Of a stretch of 64,000 nt of DNA, positions 21,393-31,035 are shown piece after piece. Numbering within the stretch: the first letter of the stretch is position 1; each line of letters opens with the position of its first letter. Origin of the DNA: Paucimonas sp. (GTDB lineage: Bacteria; Pseudomonadota; Gammaproteobacteria; Pseudomonadales; Pseudomonadaceae). Under the pieces are notes generated by a model that was not told the DNA's origin, did no database searches, and worked only from the letters and a program-made list of their open reading frames with translations. The stretch covers positions 1-64,000 of the forward strand of contig JAIRVG010000078.1 of the NCBI GenBank assembly GCA_031253995.1, given 5' to 3'. Made by a program: the position numbers and the translations under genes.

Positions 21393-21911
21393 ATGCTGAC
21401 GTCCCCCGTGTCCGGGCTGCTGGCCAGTTTCCAGGAACATTACGATGACCTGCTGCAGTTCCTGACCCGGCGCATGAACGACCGCCAGCGGGCGGCCGAT
21501 GTCGCCCAGGAAACCTACCTCAAGCTGGTGAAGATCGACGAGCAGGACGTGCCGGTGCTGCACGCGCGCAGTTTCATCTTCCGTGTCGCCGGCAACCTGG
21601 CCATCGATACCCTGCGCCGCGAGCAGCGCCAGGAGACCAATCTTGGCGACAGCGATGCCGCGGTCCAGGTGGTCTGCCCGGCCCCGGCGCCCGAGGCGGC
21701 CTTGCTGGCCCGCGAGCGCCTGGCCATTCTCGACGAAGCCCTCCTGCAACTGTCCGACAACGCCCGCCAGGCCTTGCTCCTCAACCGCGTCGAAGGCCTG
21801 ACCCAGGCGCAGATCGCACAACGGCTGGGCGTTTCCGAGAGCATGGTGGCAAAATACATCGGCCAGGCCCTGCGCCATTGCCGCGACTGGCTCAAGCACA
21901 ACCATGACTGA
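21393..21911 (+). CDS. FecI-like ECF sigma factor
   Basis: LTRRMNDRQRAADVAQETYLKL; LDEALLQLSDNARQALLLNRVEGLTQAQIAQRLGVSESMVAKYIGQALRHCRDW. Confidence 0.92.
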   Translation: MLTSPVSGLLASFQEHYDDLLQFLTRRMNDRQRAADVAQETYLKLVKIDEQDVPVLHARSFIFRVAGNLAIDTLRREQRQETNLGDSDAAVQVVCPAPAPEAALLARERLAILDEALLQLSDNARQALLLNRVEGLTQAQIAQRLGVSESMVAKYIGQALRHCRDWLKHNHD

Positions 21912-22779
21912 AGCCCGCATGTCCGAACCCTTGCCCTTTACCGACGTGTCCGACGATGCCCTCGACTGGCAGGTCCTGCTGCATTCGGGCAACGCCACTG
22001 CGGCCGATCGCGACCGCTACCAGCGCTGGCGCGGGCTCAGCGCCGAGCACCTGGCCGCCGCCGAGGACGCCGAGGCGCTGTGGGGCGATATCGGCCAGAC
22101 CGAGGCGGCCGCGCAACTGCCGGCGGCACCCCGGCGCCGCCGCCACTGGGGCTCGGCCATCGCTGCCTCGCTGGTGCTGGCGCTGGTCGGTTATGGCGGC
22201 TGGCTGCAGGCGCCGGCATTGCTGGCGGACTACCACACCAGCACCGGCGAGCGGCGTACCGTCACCCTGGAGGATGGCTCACGGGTCACCCTCAACAGTG
22301 CCAGTGCGTTTTCCGTGAACTACAGCAACGAGCGCCGCACGGTTTCCCTGCGTGAGGGCGAGGCGCTGTTCGAGCCCGCGGCTGACCCGCGTCCCTTCGT
22401 GGTCGACAGCGGCGGCGAGGCAGTGCAGGGCAGTGGCGCGGTGTTCAGCGTGCGCCGTCAGGGCAGGGCCACGGCGGTGGTAGTGGCCCAGGGCGAAGCG
22501 CGCGTTGGCCAACGCCTGGTCCAGGCCAGTCCCGATGCCCAGGCGCAGACAGCCTGGCAACGCGGCAAGCTGATCTTCAACGGTCGTCCGCTGCGGGAAG
22601 TGATCGCCGAGCTGGAGCGCTACCAGCACGGTCGCATCCTGGTTTCCGACAGCCAGCTGGGGGCGATGGAGGTCAGCGGCGTGTTCGACCTGAACGATCC
22701 CCACGGGCTGCTGCGCACCCTCGAACAGCGGTATGCGCTGAAGGTCACCTACCTGCCGTGGCTGGCTGTCCTGTACTGA
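21904..22779 (+). CDS. FecR-like anti-sigma factor
   Basis: WRGLSAEHLAAAEDAEALW; TGERRTVTLEDGSRVTLNSASAFSVNYSNERRTVSLREGEALF. Confidence 0.92.
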   Translation: MTEARMSEPLPFTDVSDDALDWQVLLHSGNATAADRDRYQRWRGLSAEHLAAAEDAEALWGDIGQTEAAAQLPAAPRRRRHWGSAIAASLVLALVGYGGWLQAPALLADYHTSTGERRTVTLEDGSRVTLNSASAFSVNYSNERRTVSLREGEALFEPAADPRPFVVDSGGEAVQGSGAVFSVRRQGRATAVVVAQGEARVGQRLVQASPDAQAQTAWQRGKLIFNGRPLREVIAELERYQHGRILVSDSQLGAMEVSGVFDLNDPHGLLRTLEQRYALKVTYLPWLAVLY

Positions 22780-22923
22780 TAGCTTGACGCGGACCGTTCC
22801 GGCGAATTCCGGAGCCAGAAAAAAATTTCGCAACCGCACTGCAAGTTCTTCGCAGCCCAATCGTCGTAGTGAGACTGATCAGCAAGCCATTCTCATTTAC
22901 GTCATTTGTCCTGGAAGAAAACA

Positions 22924-25365
22924 GTGAAAGGTCCGTCCACGTCCTCAGCACGTTCCACCCGTTCCTTCAAGCATGCCCTGCTGGCCTCCTCGGTGGTCGC
23001 CAGCCTGCTCGGCGCCGCCGTCGTCCACGCCGCCGAGGCGGCCAGCCCCGCGCAGATCAGCGCTTCCCAGGCCCGCCAGGTCGAGCTCGACCTGCCGCCG
23101 CAGAGCCTCGACCAGACCCTCACCCGGTTCGCCGACCAGGCCGACCTGCACCTGCTGTTCACCACCCGCGACGTGGCCGGCCTGAGCAGCCCGGGCCTGC
23201 GCGGCAGCTACAGCATCGAGCAGGCGCTGCAGCAACTGCTGGCCGGCAGCGGCATGAGCTGGCAGTTCAGCGACGCGCGCACGGTGATCCTGCGCAAGGG
23301 CGAGCCCCAGGCCGCCGTGGCCCTCAAGCCCATCGAAGTCAGCGTCGCCTCGCGCACCAGCACGGCCATCAGCGAGATCCCCGGTACCGTCTGGGTGGTC
23401 GACCAGGAACAGCTCAAGGAACAGATCAGCAGCGGCGTCAGCCTCAAGGAGGCCATCGGCAAGCTGGTCCCGGGCCTCGACCTGGCGCCGGAAGGGCGTA
23501 CCAACTATGGACAGAACATGCGCGGGCGCAACGTCCTGGTGATGATCGACGGGGTCAGCCAGAACAGCTCCCGCGGTCTGTCCCGACAGTTCGACAGCAT
23601 CTCGCCGTTCAACGTGCAGCGCGTCGAAGTGCTCTCCGGGGCCAGCGCCATCTACGGCGGCGGCGCCACCGGCGGCATCATCAACATCGTGACCAAGAAG
23701 GGCGAGCCGGGCCCGGCCCGCTTCGAAACCCAGCTTGGCGCCAGCAGCGGCTTCAACAACAGCGACGACCTGTCCACCCGCATCGCCCAGTCGGTGAGCG
23801 GCGGCAACGAGCGCATCAATGCCCGCCTGGGCGTTTCCGCCGAGCAGAACGAAGCCTTCTACGACGGCGCCGGCGAGCAGATCTTCATCGACAACACCCA
23901 GACCGACCTGCAGTACAACCGCACCATCGACGTGATGGGCAGCCTGGGCATGCAGTTCACCGATGAGCAGAGCCTCGACCTGCTGGCCCAGTACTACGAC
24001 TCGGGCAACCATGGCAGCACCGGCATCTACTTTCCGCACCTGAACTACAATGCGCCGTCCGACCTGGAAGACGCCGAGCTGCGCAGCGGCCTGTCCACCG
24101 ACCTGGAACCGCGCACCCGGCGCCTGCTGCTGAACGCCAACTACCACCACGCCGATGTGCTCGGCCAGGACTTCTACCTGCAGGCGTCGTACCGCAAGGA
24201 AGACGACAACTTCTATCCGTTCCCGTACTACAACAGCGGCACGCCACGGGGTTCCCGCGGGGTGTACTTCGCCGCCTCGCAGCAGAACTTCGAGGTTTCC
24301 AGCCTCAAGGCGCTGTTCGCCAGGCAATGGGACACGCTCAAGCTGACCTACGGCGTCGACCTCGACCGCGAGCGTTTCAACGCCGAGCAGACCACCTTCG
24401 ATGCACGCAGCTCGTCCAGCAGCGGCGGCCTCGACCTGGAGGCCGCGAGCAAGGCGCCGCGCTATCCCAGCTACCGCGTCGACGGCCTGTCCGCCTATGC
24501 CCAGCTGGACTGGCACCTCACCGACAACCTGACCCTGTCCGGCGGTGCGCGGCGCCAGCAGATGGACGTGGATGTCGGCAACTTCAAGGGTATTCCCGGC
24601 GGTAGCAACGACTATCAGGTCGACCTGTACAACCTCGGCGCCATCTACGACTTCAAGAACGGCCACCAGGTCTGGACCAACTACGGCGAGGGCTTCGACC
24701 TGCCGGACCCGGCCAAGTACTACGGCAAGGCCGGCGTCAGCGTCGAGAACAACCCGCTCGCCGGGATCAAGAGCCGCCAGGTGGAAATGGGCTGGCGCTT
24801 CGCCGACCTGGACTGGGATGCGCAGGCGGCGTTGTACTACATCTGGTCGGACAAGCTCATCGTGCCAGACCAGACGACGCTGACCATCAACGTCGAGGAC
24901 AAGAAGAAGCGCGACTTCGGTTTCGAGGGCGCCCTGACCCGGCACTTCCAGAATGGCTGGCAGGCCGGTGGCACCCTGCACCTTGTGCGCTCCGAGGAAA
25001 AGGACGCGACGGGAGACTGGATCAAGCGCGATGCGCGGGAAGCCTCGCTGTCCAAGTCCACCGCCTTCGTCGGCTGGAAGGACGACGGCCGCAGTGCACG
25101 CCTGCAGGCCAACCGGGCCTTCAGCCTGAAGGACGACGCCGACCACAAGATCTCCGGCTACACCACCTTCGACCTGCTGGGCAGCCAGGAAACCGGCTTC
25201 GGCACCTTCAGCGCCGGCATCCAGAACCTGCTGGACAAGCAGTACAGCACCGTCTGGGGCCAGCGTGCGACGCTGTTCTACTCGCCGACCTACGGCCCGG
25301 CCTACCTGTACGACTACCAGGGCCGCGGGCGCACCTACACCCTGACCTGGTCGCTGGCCTATTGA
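22924..25365 (+). CDS. TonB-dependent siderophore receptor with STN domain, IutA/ChtA-like (hydroxamate-citrate/aerobactin type)
   Basis: STN QSLDQTLTRFADQADLHLLFTTRDVAG; plug RTNYGQNMRGRNVLVMIDGVSQNSSRGLSRQFDSISPFNVQRVEVLSGASAIYGGGATGGIINIVTKKG; C-term YSTVWGQRATLFYSPTYGPAYLYDYQGRGRTY. GTG at 22924 has a GGAAG Shine-Dalgarno; the ORF track starts at TTG 22906. Confidence 0.88.
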   Translation: MKGPSTSSARSTRSFKHALLASSVVASLLGAAVVHAAEAASPAQISASQARQVELDLPPQSLDQTLTRFADQADLHLLFTTRDVAGLSSPGLRGSYSIEQALQQLLAGSGMSWQFSDARTVILRKGEPQAAVALKPIEVSVASRTSTAISEIPGTVWVVDQEQLKEQISSGVSLKEAIGKLVPGLDLAPEGRTNYGQNMRGRNVLVMIDGVSQNSSRGLSRQFDSISPFNVQRVEVLSGASAIYGGGATGGIINIVTKKGEPGPARFETQLGASSGFNNSDDLSTRIAQSVSGGNERINARLGVSAEQNEAFYDGAGEQIFIDNTQTDLQYNRTIDVMGSLGMQFTDEQSLDLLAQYYDSGNHGSTGIYFPHLNYNAPSDLEDAELRSGLSTDLEPRTRRLLLNANYHHADVLGQDFYLQASYRKEDDNFYPFPYYNSGTPRGSRGVYFAASQQNFEVSSLKALFARQWDTLKLTYGVDLDRERFNAEQTTFDARSSSSSGGLDLEAASKAPRYPSYRVDGLSAYAQLDWHLTDNLTLSGGARRQQMDVDVGNFKGIPGGSNDYQVDLYNLGAIYDFKNGHQVWTNYGEGFDLPDPAKYYGKAGVSVENNPLAGIKSRQVEMGWRFADLDWDAQAALYYIWSDKLIVPDQTTLTINVEDKKKRDFGFEGALTRHFQNGWQAGGTLHLVRSEEKDATGDWIKRDAREASLSKSTAFVGWKDDGRSARLQANRAFSLKDDADHKISGYTTFDLLGSQETGFGTFSAGIQNLLDKQYSTVWGQRATLFYSPTYGPAYLYDYQGRGRTYTLTWSLAY

Positions 25366-25491
25366 GACCCAGGGAAATCCTGTCCATGTAACAAAATGAA
25401 TTACCTCGGGCGTCCCTGAGGCTTTCTGTCCGAACCTCTCGCGCCGTAGGCTATCCAACCGTTGGAGATGCCTGTTGTGCGGGAGGTGACC

Positions 25492-25791
25492 ATGTCCAGA
25501 TTCATCCTGCCGATCCTGATCGGCACCACGCTCGTCGTGCTCGGCGGTGCGGTCCATGCCGCGGACCCGAACAATCCGCGCAACAGCCCGATCCGCGCGA
25601 TCAATCCCAACAGCCAGCAGGGCACGGTGCCCGACACCCCGCCCGTGCGCGGCCCCTCCACGCAACCCGACCCGCGCCGGCCGACCCTCGACAACCGCGG
25701 TATCGGCAACGGCGACAACCTGCGCCGCGAACAGCAGACGCCGCGCCTGGAACCCATCCGCCCACCCCGCGACTCACAGCGCGCGCCGTGA
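25492..25791 (+). CDS. Small secreted Pro/Asn/Arg-rich protein of unknown function
   Basis: Signal peptide MSRFILPILIGTTLVVLGGAVHA followed by low-complexity P/N/R-rich chain. Confidence 0.6.
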   Translation: MSRFILPILIGTTLVVLGGAVHAADPNNPRNSPIRAINPNSQQGTVPDTPPVRGPSTQPDPRRPTLDNRGIGNGDNLRREQQTPRLEPIRPPRDSQRAP

Positions 25792-25817
25792 TCGCCCCCG
25801 CAGATAAGGAATCCCGC

Positions 25818-26966
25818 ATGACTTCACGCTCATGGCTCCTCGCCCTCGGTGCCGCCGCACTGCTGCCCCTGGCCGCCCACGCCGCGCCGGAACGCACCTT
25901 TCCCAGCGAGGAAGGCACGCTCAAGGTGGCGACCCTGGCCGAAGGCCTGAAACACCCGTGGGCCCTGGCTTTTCTCCCGGACAACCAGGGCATCCTGGTC
26001 ACCGAGCGCCAGGGCAACCTGCGGGTGATCGGCGCGGAAGGCCGGGTCGGCGCGCCGTTGAGCGGGGTGCCGGAAGTCTGGGCCAAGGGGCAGGGCGGGT
26101 TGCTCGACGTGGTGCTGTCGCCGACGTTCAAGAAGGACCGGCTGGTGTACCTGTCCTACGCCGAGGGCGGTGGCGAGGGTGACAAGGCCGGTACTGCGGT
26201 GGGGCGCGGGCGCCTGTCCAGCGACCTGACGCAACTGGAGGATTTCAACGTGATCTTCCGCCAGGAACCCAAGCTCTCCACCGGCAACCACTTCGGCTCG
26301 CGACTGGTGTTCGACCGTGACGGCTACCTGTTCATCGCCCTTGGCGAGAACAACCAGCGGCCCACCTCGCAGGACCTCGACAAGCTGCAGGGCAAGGTGG
26401 TGCGCATCCTCCCTGATGGCGAGATTCCCAAGGACAACCCTTTCGTCGGGCAGAAGAACGTGCAGCCGGCGATCTGGTCCTACGGCCACCGCAACCAGCA
26501 GGGCGCGGCGCTCAATCCGTGGACCGGGCAGCTGTGGACCCACGAGCATGGCCCGCGCGGTGGCGACGAGATCAATATCCCCAAGCCCGGCAAGAACTAC
26601 GGCTGGCCGCTGGCGACCCACGGCATCAACTATTCGCTGACGCCGATTCCCGAGGCCAAGGGAAAGGAAGTCGAGGGTACCGTGGCGCCGCATCATGTCT
26701 GGGAGAAATCACCGGCCATCAGTGGCATGGCCTTCTATGACGGCGGGCGGTTCAAACCGTGGGACCACAACCTGTTCATCGGCGCGCTGGCGGCGCAGGA
26801 AGTGATCCGCCTGCAGCTGGACGGCGACAAGATCGTGCATGAGGAGCGCCTGCTGGGGCAGTTGAATGCCCGGGTGCGCGATGTGCGGGTGGGGCCGGAT
26901 GGGTTCCTGTACCTGCTGACTGATGAAGAGGATGGGCAACTGTTGAAGGTGGGGTTGGCTGAATAG
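25818..26966 (+). CDS. PQQ-dependent soluble aldose sugar dehydrogenase family protein
   Basis: LKHPWALAFLPDNQGILVTERQGNLR; STGNHFGSRLVFDRDGYLFIALGE; YGHRNQQGAALNPWTGQLWTHEHGPRGGDEIN. Confidence 0.92.
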   Translation: MTSRSWLLALGAAALLPLAAHAAPERTFPSEEGTLKVATLAEGLKHPWALAFLPDNQGILVTERQGNLRVIGAEGRVGAPLSGVPEVWAKGQGGLLDVVLSPTFKKDRLVYLSYAEGGGEGDKAGTAVGRGRLSSDLTQLEDFNVIFRQEPKLSTGNHFGSRLVFDRDGYLFIALGENNQRPTSQDLDKLQGKVVRILPDGEIPKDNPFVGQKNVQPAIWSYGHRNQQGAALNPWTGQLWTHEHGPRGGDEINIPKPGKNYGWPLATHGINYSLTPIPEAKGKEVEGTVAPHHVWEKSPAISGMAFYDGGRFKPWDHNLFIGALAAQEVIRLQLDGDKIVHEERLLGQLNARVRDVRVGPDGFLYLLTDEEDGQLLKVGLAE

Positions 26967-26983
26967 AGGGATGGTGCTCTCCC

Positions 26984-27018
26984 GGACCTCATCGCTGGCA
27001 AGCCAGTGCTGAGGCCCG
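26984..27018. repeat. Single REP-like element
   Basis: GGACCTCATCGCTGGCAAGCCAGTGCTGAGGCCC. Confidence 0.6.
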
Positions 27019-27094
27019 GAAAGACAATAAAAATCCCCACACTCCATAAGCCCTTCCTGAGGTACCCTGTGCCCTTTTTCCCACAGGGCCCTCC

Positions 27095-28204
27095 ATGTCC
27101 AGCGATACTCCCCTGGCGCTCTACCAGCAGGCCATCCGCGACCAGGGTTTCGTCGTCGACCCAGCCCAGCTCGCCGCCGCCGAGGCCTTGCAAGCCTGCT
27201 TCGACGCCGTGCAGCACGGCCAGCCCGCCCGGGGCGTGTACCTGTGGGGCCCGGTCGGCCGTGGCAAGACCTGGCTCATGGACCAGTTCCACCGCTGCCT
27301 CACCATCCCCGCCCGCCGCCAGCATTTCCATCACTTCATGCGCTGGACCCACCAGCGCCTGTTCCAGCTCAACGGCACCGCCGACCCGCTGCAGGCCCTG
27401 GCCCGGTCCCTGGCCGAAGAAATCCGCGTGCTGTGCTTCGATGAACTGTTCGTCAACGACATCGGCGACGCCATCATCCTCGGTCGCCTGTTCCAGGTGC
27501 TGTTCGAGGCGGGCGTGGTGGTGGTCGCCACCTCCAACCTGCCACCCCGGCAGTTGTACGCCGATGGCTTCAACCGCGAGCGCTTCCTCCCGGCCATCGA
27601 CGCCATCGAGGCGCACATGGCGGTGGTACCGGTCCACGGCGAGCAGGACCACCGCCTGCACCCCGGCGCCGGGCAACAGCGCTACTGGGTACGCCAGCCG
27701 GACCAGCCCTGCGCCCTGGCCGCGGTGTTCGACGCCCTGAGCGGCGACCTGCCCGCGACCGACGCCGACCTGGAAGTCGGCTACCGCACCGTGCAGGTGG
27801 TCCGGCGCAGCGACAAGGTGCTCTGGTGCGACTATCCGCACCTGTGCGAAGAACCCCTGGCCGCCATGGAGTTCATGGCCCTGTGCGAGCAGTTCGAGGC
27901 GATCCTGCTCAGCGGCGTGCCGGCCCTCGGTGCCCCCCGACAGGCGGGACGGATCGCCCGTGGCACCGAGGACGGTGCCGAGCGGGTGGTGGCGGGCGAC
28001 CGCGAGCTGCCGCAACTGTCGCCGAAGGACAACGGCGTGCGGCGCTTCATCGCCCTGGTCGACGAATGCTACGACCAGCGCGTGGCCCTCTACCTGGAAG
28101 CCGAAGTCCCGTTGGAAGCGCTCTACACTCAAGGGTATCTGGAGTTCCCGTTCCGACGGACACTCAGCCGTCTGCGGGAGATGCAATTGCAACGCTTCCG
28201 CTGA
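27095..28204 (+). CDS. zapE: Cell division protein ZapE (AFG1-like ATPase)
   Basis: VYLWGPVGRGKTWLMDQFH Walker A; VLCFDELFVNDIGDAIILGRLFQVLFEAGVVVVATSNLPP. Confidence 0.9.
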   Translation: MSSDTPLALYQQAIRDQGFVVDPAQLAAAEALQACFDAVQHGQPARGVYLWGPVGRGKTWLMDQFHRCLTIPARRQHFHHFMRWTHQRLFQLNGTADPLQALARSLAEEIRVLCFDELFVNDIGDAIILGRLFQVLFEAGVVVVATSNLPPRQLYADGFNRERFLPAIDAIEAHMAVVPVHGEQDHRLHPGAGQQRYWVRQPDQPCALAAVFDALSGDLPATDADLEVGYRTVQVVRRSDKVLWCDYPHLCEEPLAAMEFMALCEQFEAILLSGVPALGAPRQAGRIARGTEDGAERVVAGDRELPQLSPKDNGVRRFIALVDECYDQRVALYLEAEVPLEALYTQGYLEFPFRRTLSRLREMQLQRFR

Positions 28205-28214
28205 GGACGTGCAC

Positions 28215-28805
28215 ATGAGCGAGCCCCTGTCGCACCACCTGCTGACCATGGCCTACAACAACGCCTGGGCCAACCACCGCCTGTACAAGGCCTGTCGCCA
28301 ACTGAGCCGCGACGAACTGGTGGCGCCGCGCTGCAGTTTCTTCCCGTCGATCAAGGCCACCCTCAATCACCTGCTCACCGTCGACTGGTTCTACCTCCAG
28401 GCACTGGAGTGCGAGCTGCGCGGCGAGCCGCCGGACGCCGAGGCCGGGCGCTTCTTCGAGCCGGAGGAGCCCTTCGATGACGCCGAACAGCTGCACCGCG
28501 AACAGGCCCAGAGCGACCGGCGCCTGATCGCCTACTGCAGCCAGTTGCGCGACGACGGGTTGCAGCGCCACGTGAGCATCGTGCGGCCCGAACGGCTCCA
28601 GCGCGATTCCCGCCTGCGCCTGCTGGCGCACCTGTTCGAGCACCAGATCCACCACCGCGGACAGGTCCACGCCATGCTCGCGGACACCGACGTGCAGCCG
28701 CCGCAACTGGACGAGTTCTTCTGTGCAGAGGAGGCTCACCTGCGGGCGCAGGACTTCGCCGAACTGGGCTGGACCGAGGAGATGATCTGGTCGACTAGCG
28801 GCTGA
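28215..28805 (+). CDS. DinB family protein
   Basis: MAYNNAWANHRLYKACRQLS...ATLNHLLTVDWFYLQAL...LLAHLFEHQIHHRGQVHAML. Confidence 0.9.
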   Translation: MSEPLSHHLLTMAYNNAWANHRLYKACRQLSRDELVAPRCSFFPSIKATLNHLLTVDWFYLQALECELRGEPPDAEAGRFFEPEEPFDDAEQLHREQAQSDRRLIAYCSQLRDDGLQRHVSIVRPERLQRDSRLRLLAHLFEHQIHHRGQVHAMLADTDVQPPQLDEFFCAEEAHLRAQDFAELGWTEEMIWSTSG

Positions 28806-29229
28806 ACCAGCCCAGGGTGATCAGCGCCAGCACCAGGTAGCGCGCGCCCTTGGCGACGGTGACCAGCAAAACGAAACGCCAGAACGGCTCGCGCATGATC
28901 CCGGCGATCAGGGTCAGCGGATCGCCGATCACCGGCATCCAGCTCAGCAGCAGCGACCACTGGCCGTAGCGGCGGTAGCGCTGCTGGGCCTTTTCCAGTT
29001 GCGCGGCGGAGAAGGGGAACCAGCGCTTGTCGCGCCAGCGCTCGACGGCACGGCCTAGCAGCCAGTTGACGATCGAGCCGAGCACATTGCCCAGGGTCGC
29101 CACCAGCAACAGGCTCGCCACCGCCTGCGGCTCGTGCAGCAGCAGGCCGACCAGCACCGCTTCGGACTGCAGGGGCAGCAAGGTGGCGGCGCCGAAGGCG
29201 GCAAGAAACAGACCCCAGTAGCTCAGCAC
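28795..29229 (-). CDS. YqaA/DedA-family inner-membrane protein
   Basis: LGNVLGSIVNWLLGRAVERWRDKRWFP...YGQWSLLLSWMPVIGDPLTLIAGIMR. Confidence 0.85.
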   Translation of the reverse strand: MLSYWGLFLAAFGAATLLPLQSEAVLVGLLLHEPQAVASLLLVATLGNVLGSIVNWLLGRAVERWRDKRWFPFSAAQLEKAQQRYRRYGQWSLLLSWMPVIGDPLTLIAGIMREPFWRFVLLVTVAKGARYLVLALITLGWFSR

Positions 29230-29242
29230 GGCAAGGACGGTA

Positions 29243-29611
29243 TCAGTGACGGAAGGGCTTGCAGGATACCGCCCGCCAGCTCAAAGGCGTACTCCCTTGC
29301 GCGCGTACGAAACTCCGGCAGAAATGCGCCTGGTCGCAGAACCCGCACTCCAGCGCGATCTGGCTCAGGCTCAATGCCGTGCGCCGCAGCAGGCGCCGTG
29401 CCCGCAGGATCCGCTGTCGATGAATCCACACCTGCGGCGACACCCCGGTACTGCGCTTGAACGCCCGGGAAAAGTGACTGCGGGTCAGGCAGCAGGCCGC
29501 TGCCAGTGCCTGCACCTCGATCCCGCTGGCCAGGTGCTCGCGGACCAGGCGCTTGACCAGTCGCTCACGTGCCGGACTCAACTGGCCGGACGCGGAAGAA
29601 GAGGCTGCCAT
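29243..29611 (-). CDS. Short AraC-family transcriptional regulator
   Basis: LAAACCLTRSHFSRAFKRSTGVSPQVWIHRQRILRARRLLRRTALSLSQIALECGFCDQAHFCRSF. Confidence 0.88.
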   Translation of the reverse strand: MAASSSASGQLSPARERLVKRLVREHLASGIEVQALAAACCLTRSHFSRAFKRSTGVSPQVWIHRQRILRARRLLRRTALSLSQIALECGFCDQAHFCRSFVRAQGSTPLSWRAVSCKPFRH

Positions 29612-29693
29612 GAGGCGCTGTCCATCGAGGAAATCCAGCGCCCATTGTTCGTAGCCGGGCCGCGTTGCACGAGTTAATCGTTGTTAAGTCGCC

Positions 29694-30935
29694 TCAGAAC
29701 CGCCCCGCCAGCGGGTACTCGACGATCAGGTAGACCCGGTCGATATCGTCGCCAGGCTGGGCGGCATTGCCGCGATGGCTGACATGGGACAGCGACACCG
29801 ACAGGTTCTTCGCCGTGCCGCCTTGCACCACGTACTTCAGGTCGATATCCCGCTCCCAGTGCTTGCCGCCCTGGCCGTACTGCAGGTAGGCACCGTCCGC
29901 CGGCGCATGGCTGCCGTCGATCCCGCGGCCGCTGACATAGCGTCCCATCAAGCTCAGGCCCGGCACGCCGAACCCGCCCAGGTCGAGGTCGTAGCGCAGC
30001 TGCCAGGAGCGTTCGCCCGGGCCGTTGAAGTCGGCGTACTTGATCGAGTTGGCCAGGTAGATGGAATCGCCGCCGACGAAATCGAACGGCGTGTCGCCCT
30101 GCACCTTCTGCCAGGCCAGGGTCAGCGCCTGGGCGCCGAAGCGGTACTTGCCGGCGAGGCTCCAGGCCAGGGTATCGATGGCCCCGACGCTGGCCGCGCC
30201 GGTGTCGCGGGTGTCGTAGAGATTGCCGTCGAAGCGCCAGTCGCCAAGGTGGTAGTTGAGATTGAGGTAGGCCTGGCGCCAGGTGTCCTGCAACTGCCCG
30301 GCGAACAGCGCGCCACCCAGGGCGCCGCTGCCGCTGTAGGTCGCCCCGGCGAGGCTGATGGCATGGCCGCGGGTGCTGGCGCCGTAGCCGTCGAAGTCGT
30401 CAAGGCTGGCGCTGCTGTCCTGGTTGCTGAAGGCGGTGAAGCGTCCGGCCTGCAGGCGCCAGTCCGGCAGGTCGGTGTTTTCCAGCAGCCAGCCGGTGGC
30501 GTACTCCGGGTGCAGGCGCTTGTCGCCGGTGTCGAACACCGGGGTTTCCACGGTCATTTCGCCGTAGCGCAGCAGGGTGTTGCCGGCGCGCAGCTTCAGC
30601 GCGGCACCGGCGCTGGAATAGGTGGATTCGGCGCGACCGTCGCTGTCCCGTGGCAGCAGGCCGGTACCGGCGTGGCCGCGGCCGCCGTCGAGCTTGAGGC
30701 CGAGAAAACCGTGGGCATCGATGCCGATGCCAACCGTGCCCTCGGTGAAGCCGGAGCGCAGCTCGCCGATGAAACCCTGGGCCCATTCCTGGCGATAGCT
30801 CTGGCCGCTGCCGGACGGGGTGCGGTAGTCGTTGTGCAGGAAGTAGTTGCGGTTGAGCAGCGACCAGCTGGCGTCGTCGGCCAGGGCCAGGATGGGCGCG
30901 AGGGCGGCTAGGCCGGCGAGCAGGCGAGGGGGCAT
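29694..30935 (-). CDS. OprD-family outer membrane porin
   Basis: LLNRNYFLHNDYR...EWAQGFIGELRSGFTEGTVGIGIDAHGFLGLKLDGG; C-term YPLAGRF. Confidence 0.9.
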   Translation of the reverse strand: MPPRLLAGLAALAPILALADDASWSLLNRNYFLHNDYRTPSGSGQSYRQEWAQGFIGELRSGFTEGTVGIGIDAHGFLGLKLDGGRGHAGTGLLPRDSDGRAESTYSSAGAALKLRAGNTLLRYGEMTVETPVFDTGDKRLHPEYATGWLLENTDLPDWRLQAGRFTAFSNQDSSASLDDFDGYGASTRGHAISLAGATYSGSGALGGALFAGQLQDTWRQAYLNLNYHLGDWRFDGNLYDTRDTGAASVGAIDTLAWSLAGKYRFGAQALTLAWQKVQGDTPFDFVGGDSIYLANSIKYADFNGPGERSWQLRYDLDLGGFGVPGLSLMGRYVSGRGIDGSHAPADGAYLQYGQGGKHWERDIDLKYVVQGGTAKNLSVSLSHVSHRGNAAQPGDDIDRVYLIVEYPLAGRF

Positions 30936-31035
30936 GGCGGGTTCCGCTGGGTTAGGGGGTGTCACTGTGGGCAGGTCCGCGGTACGGGTCTTGTACCCAT
31001 GTGCTGAATCACTGACGCGGAGCTGGCATCACCAC

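Noticed and set aside
22945-25665. 906-aa minus-strand ORF opposite the TonB receptor
   Set aside because: Antisense artefact; the plus strand encodes an unmistakable IutA-like receptor.
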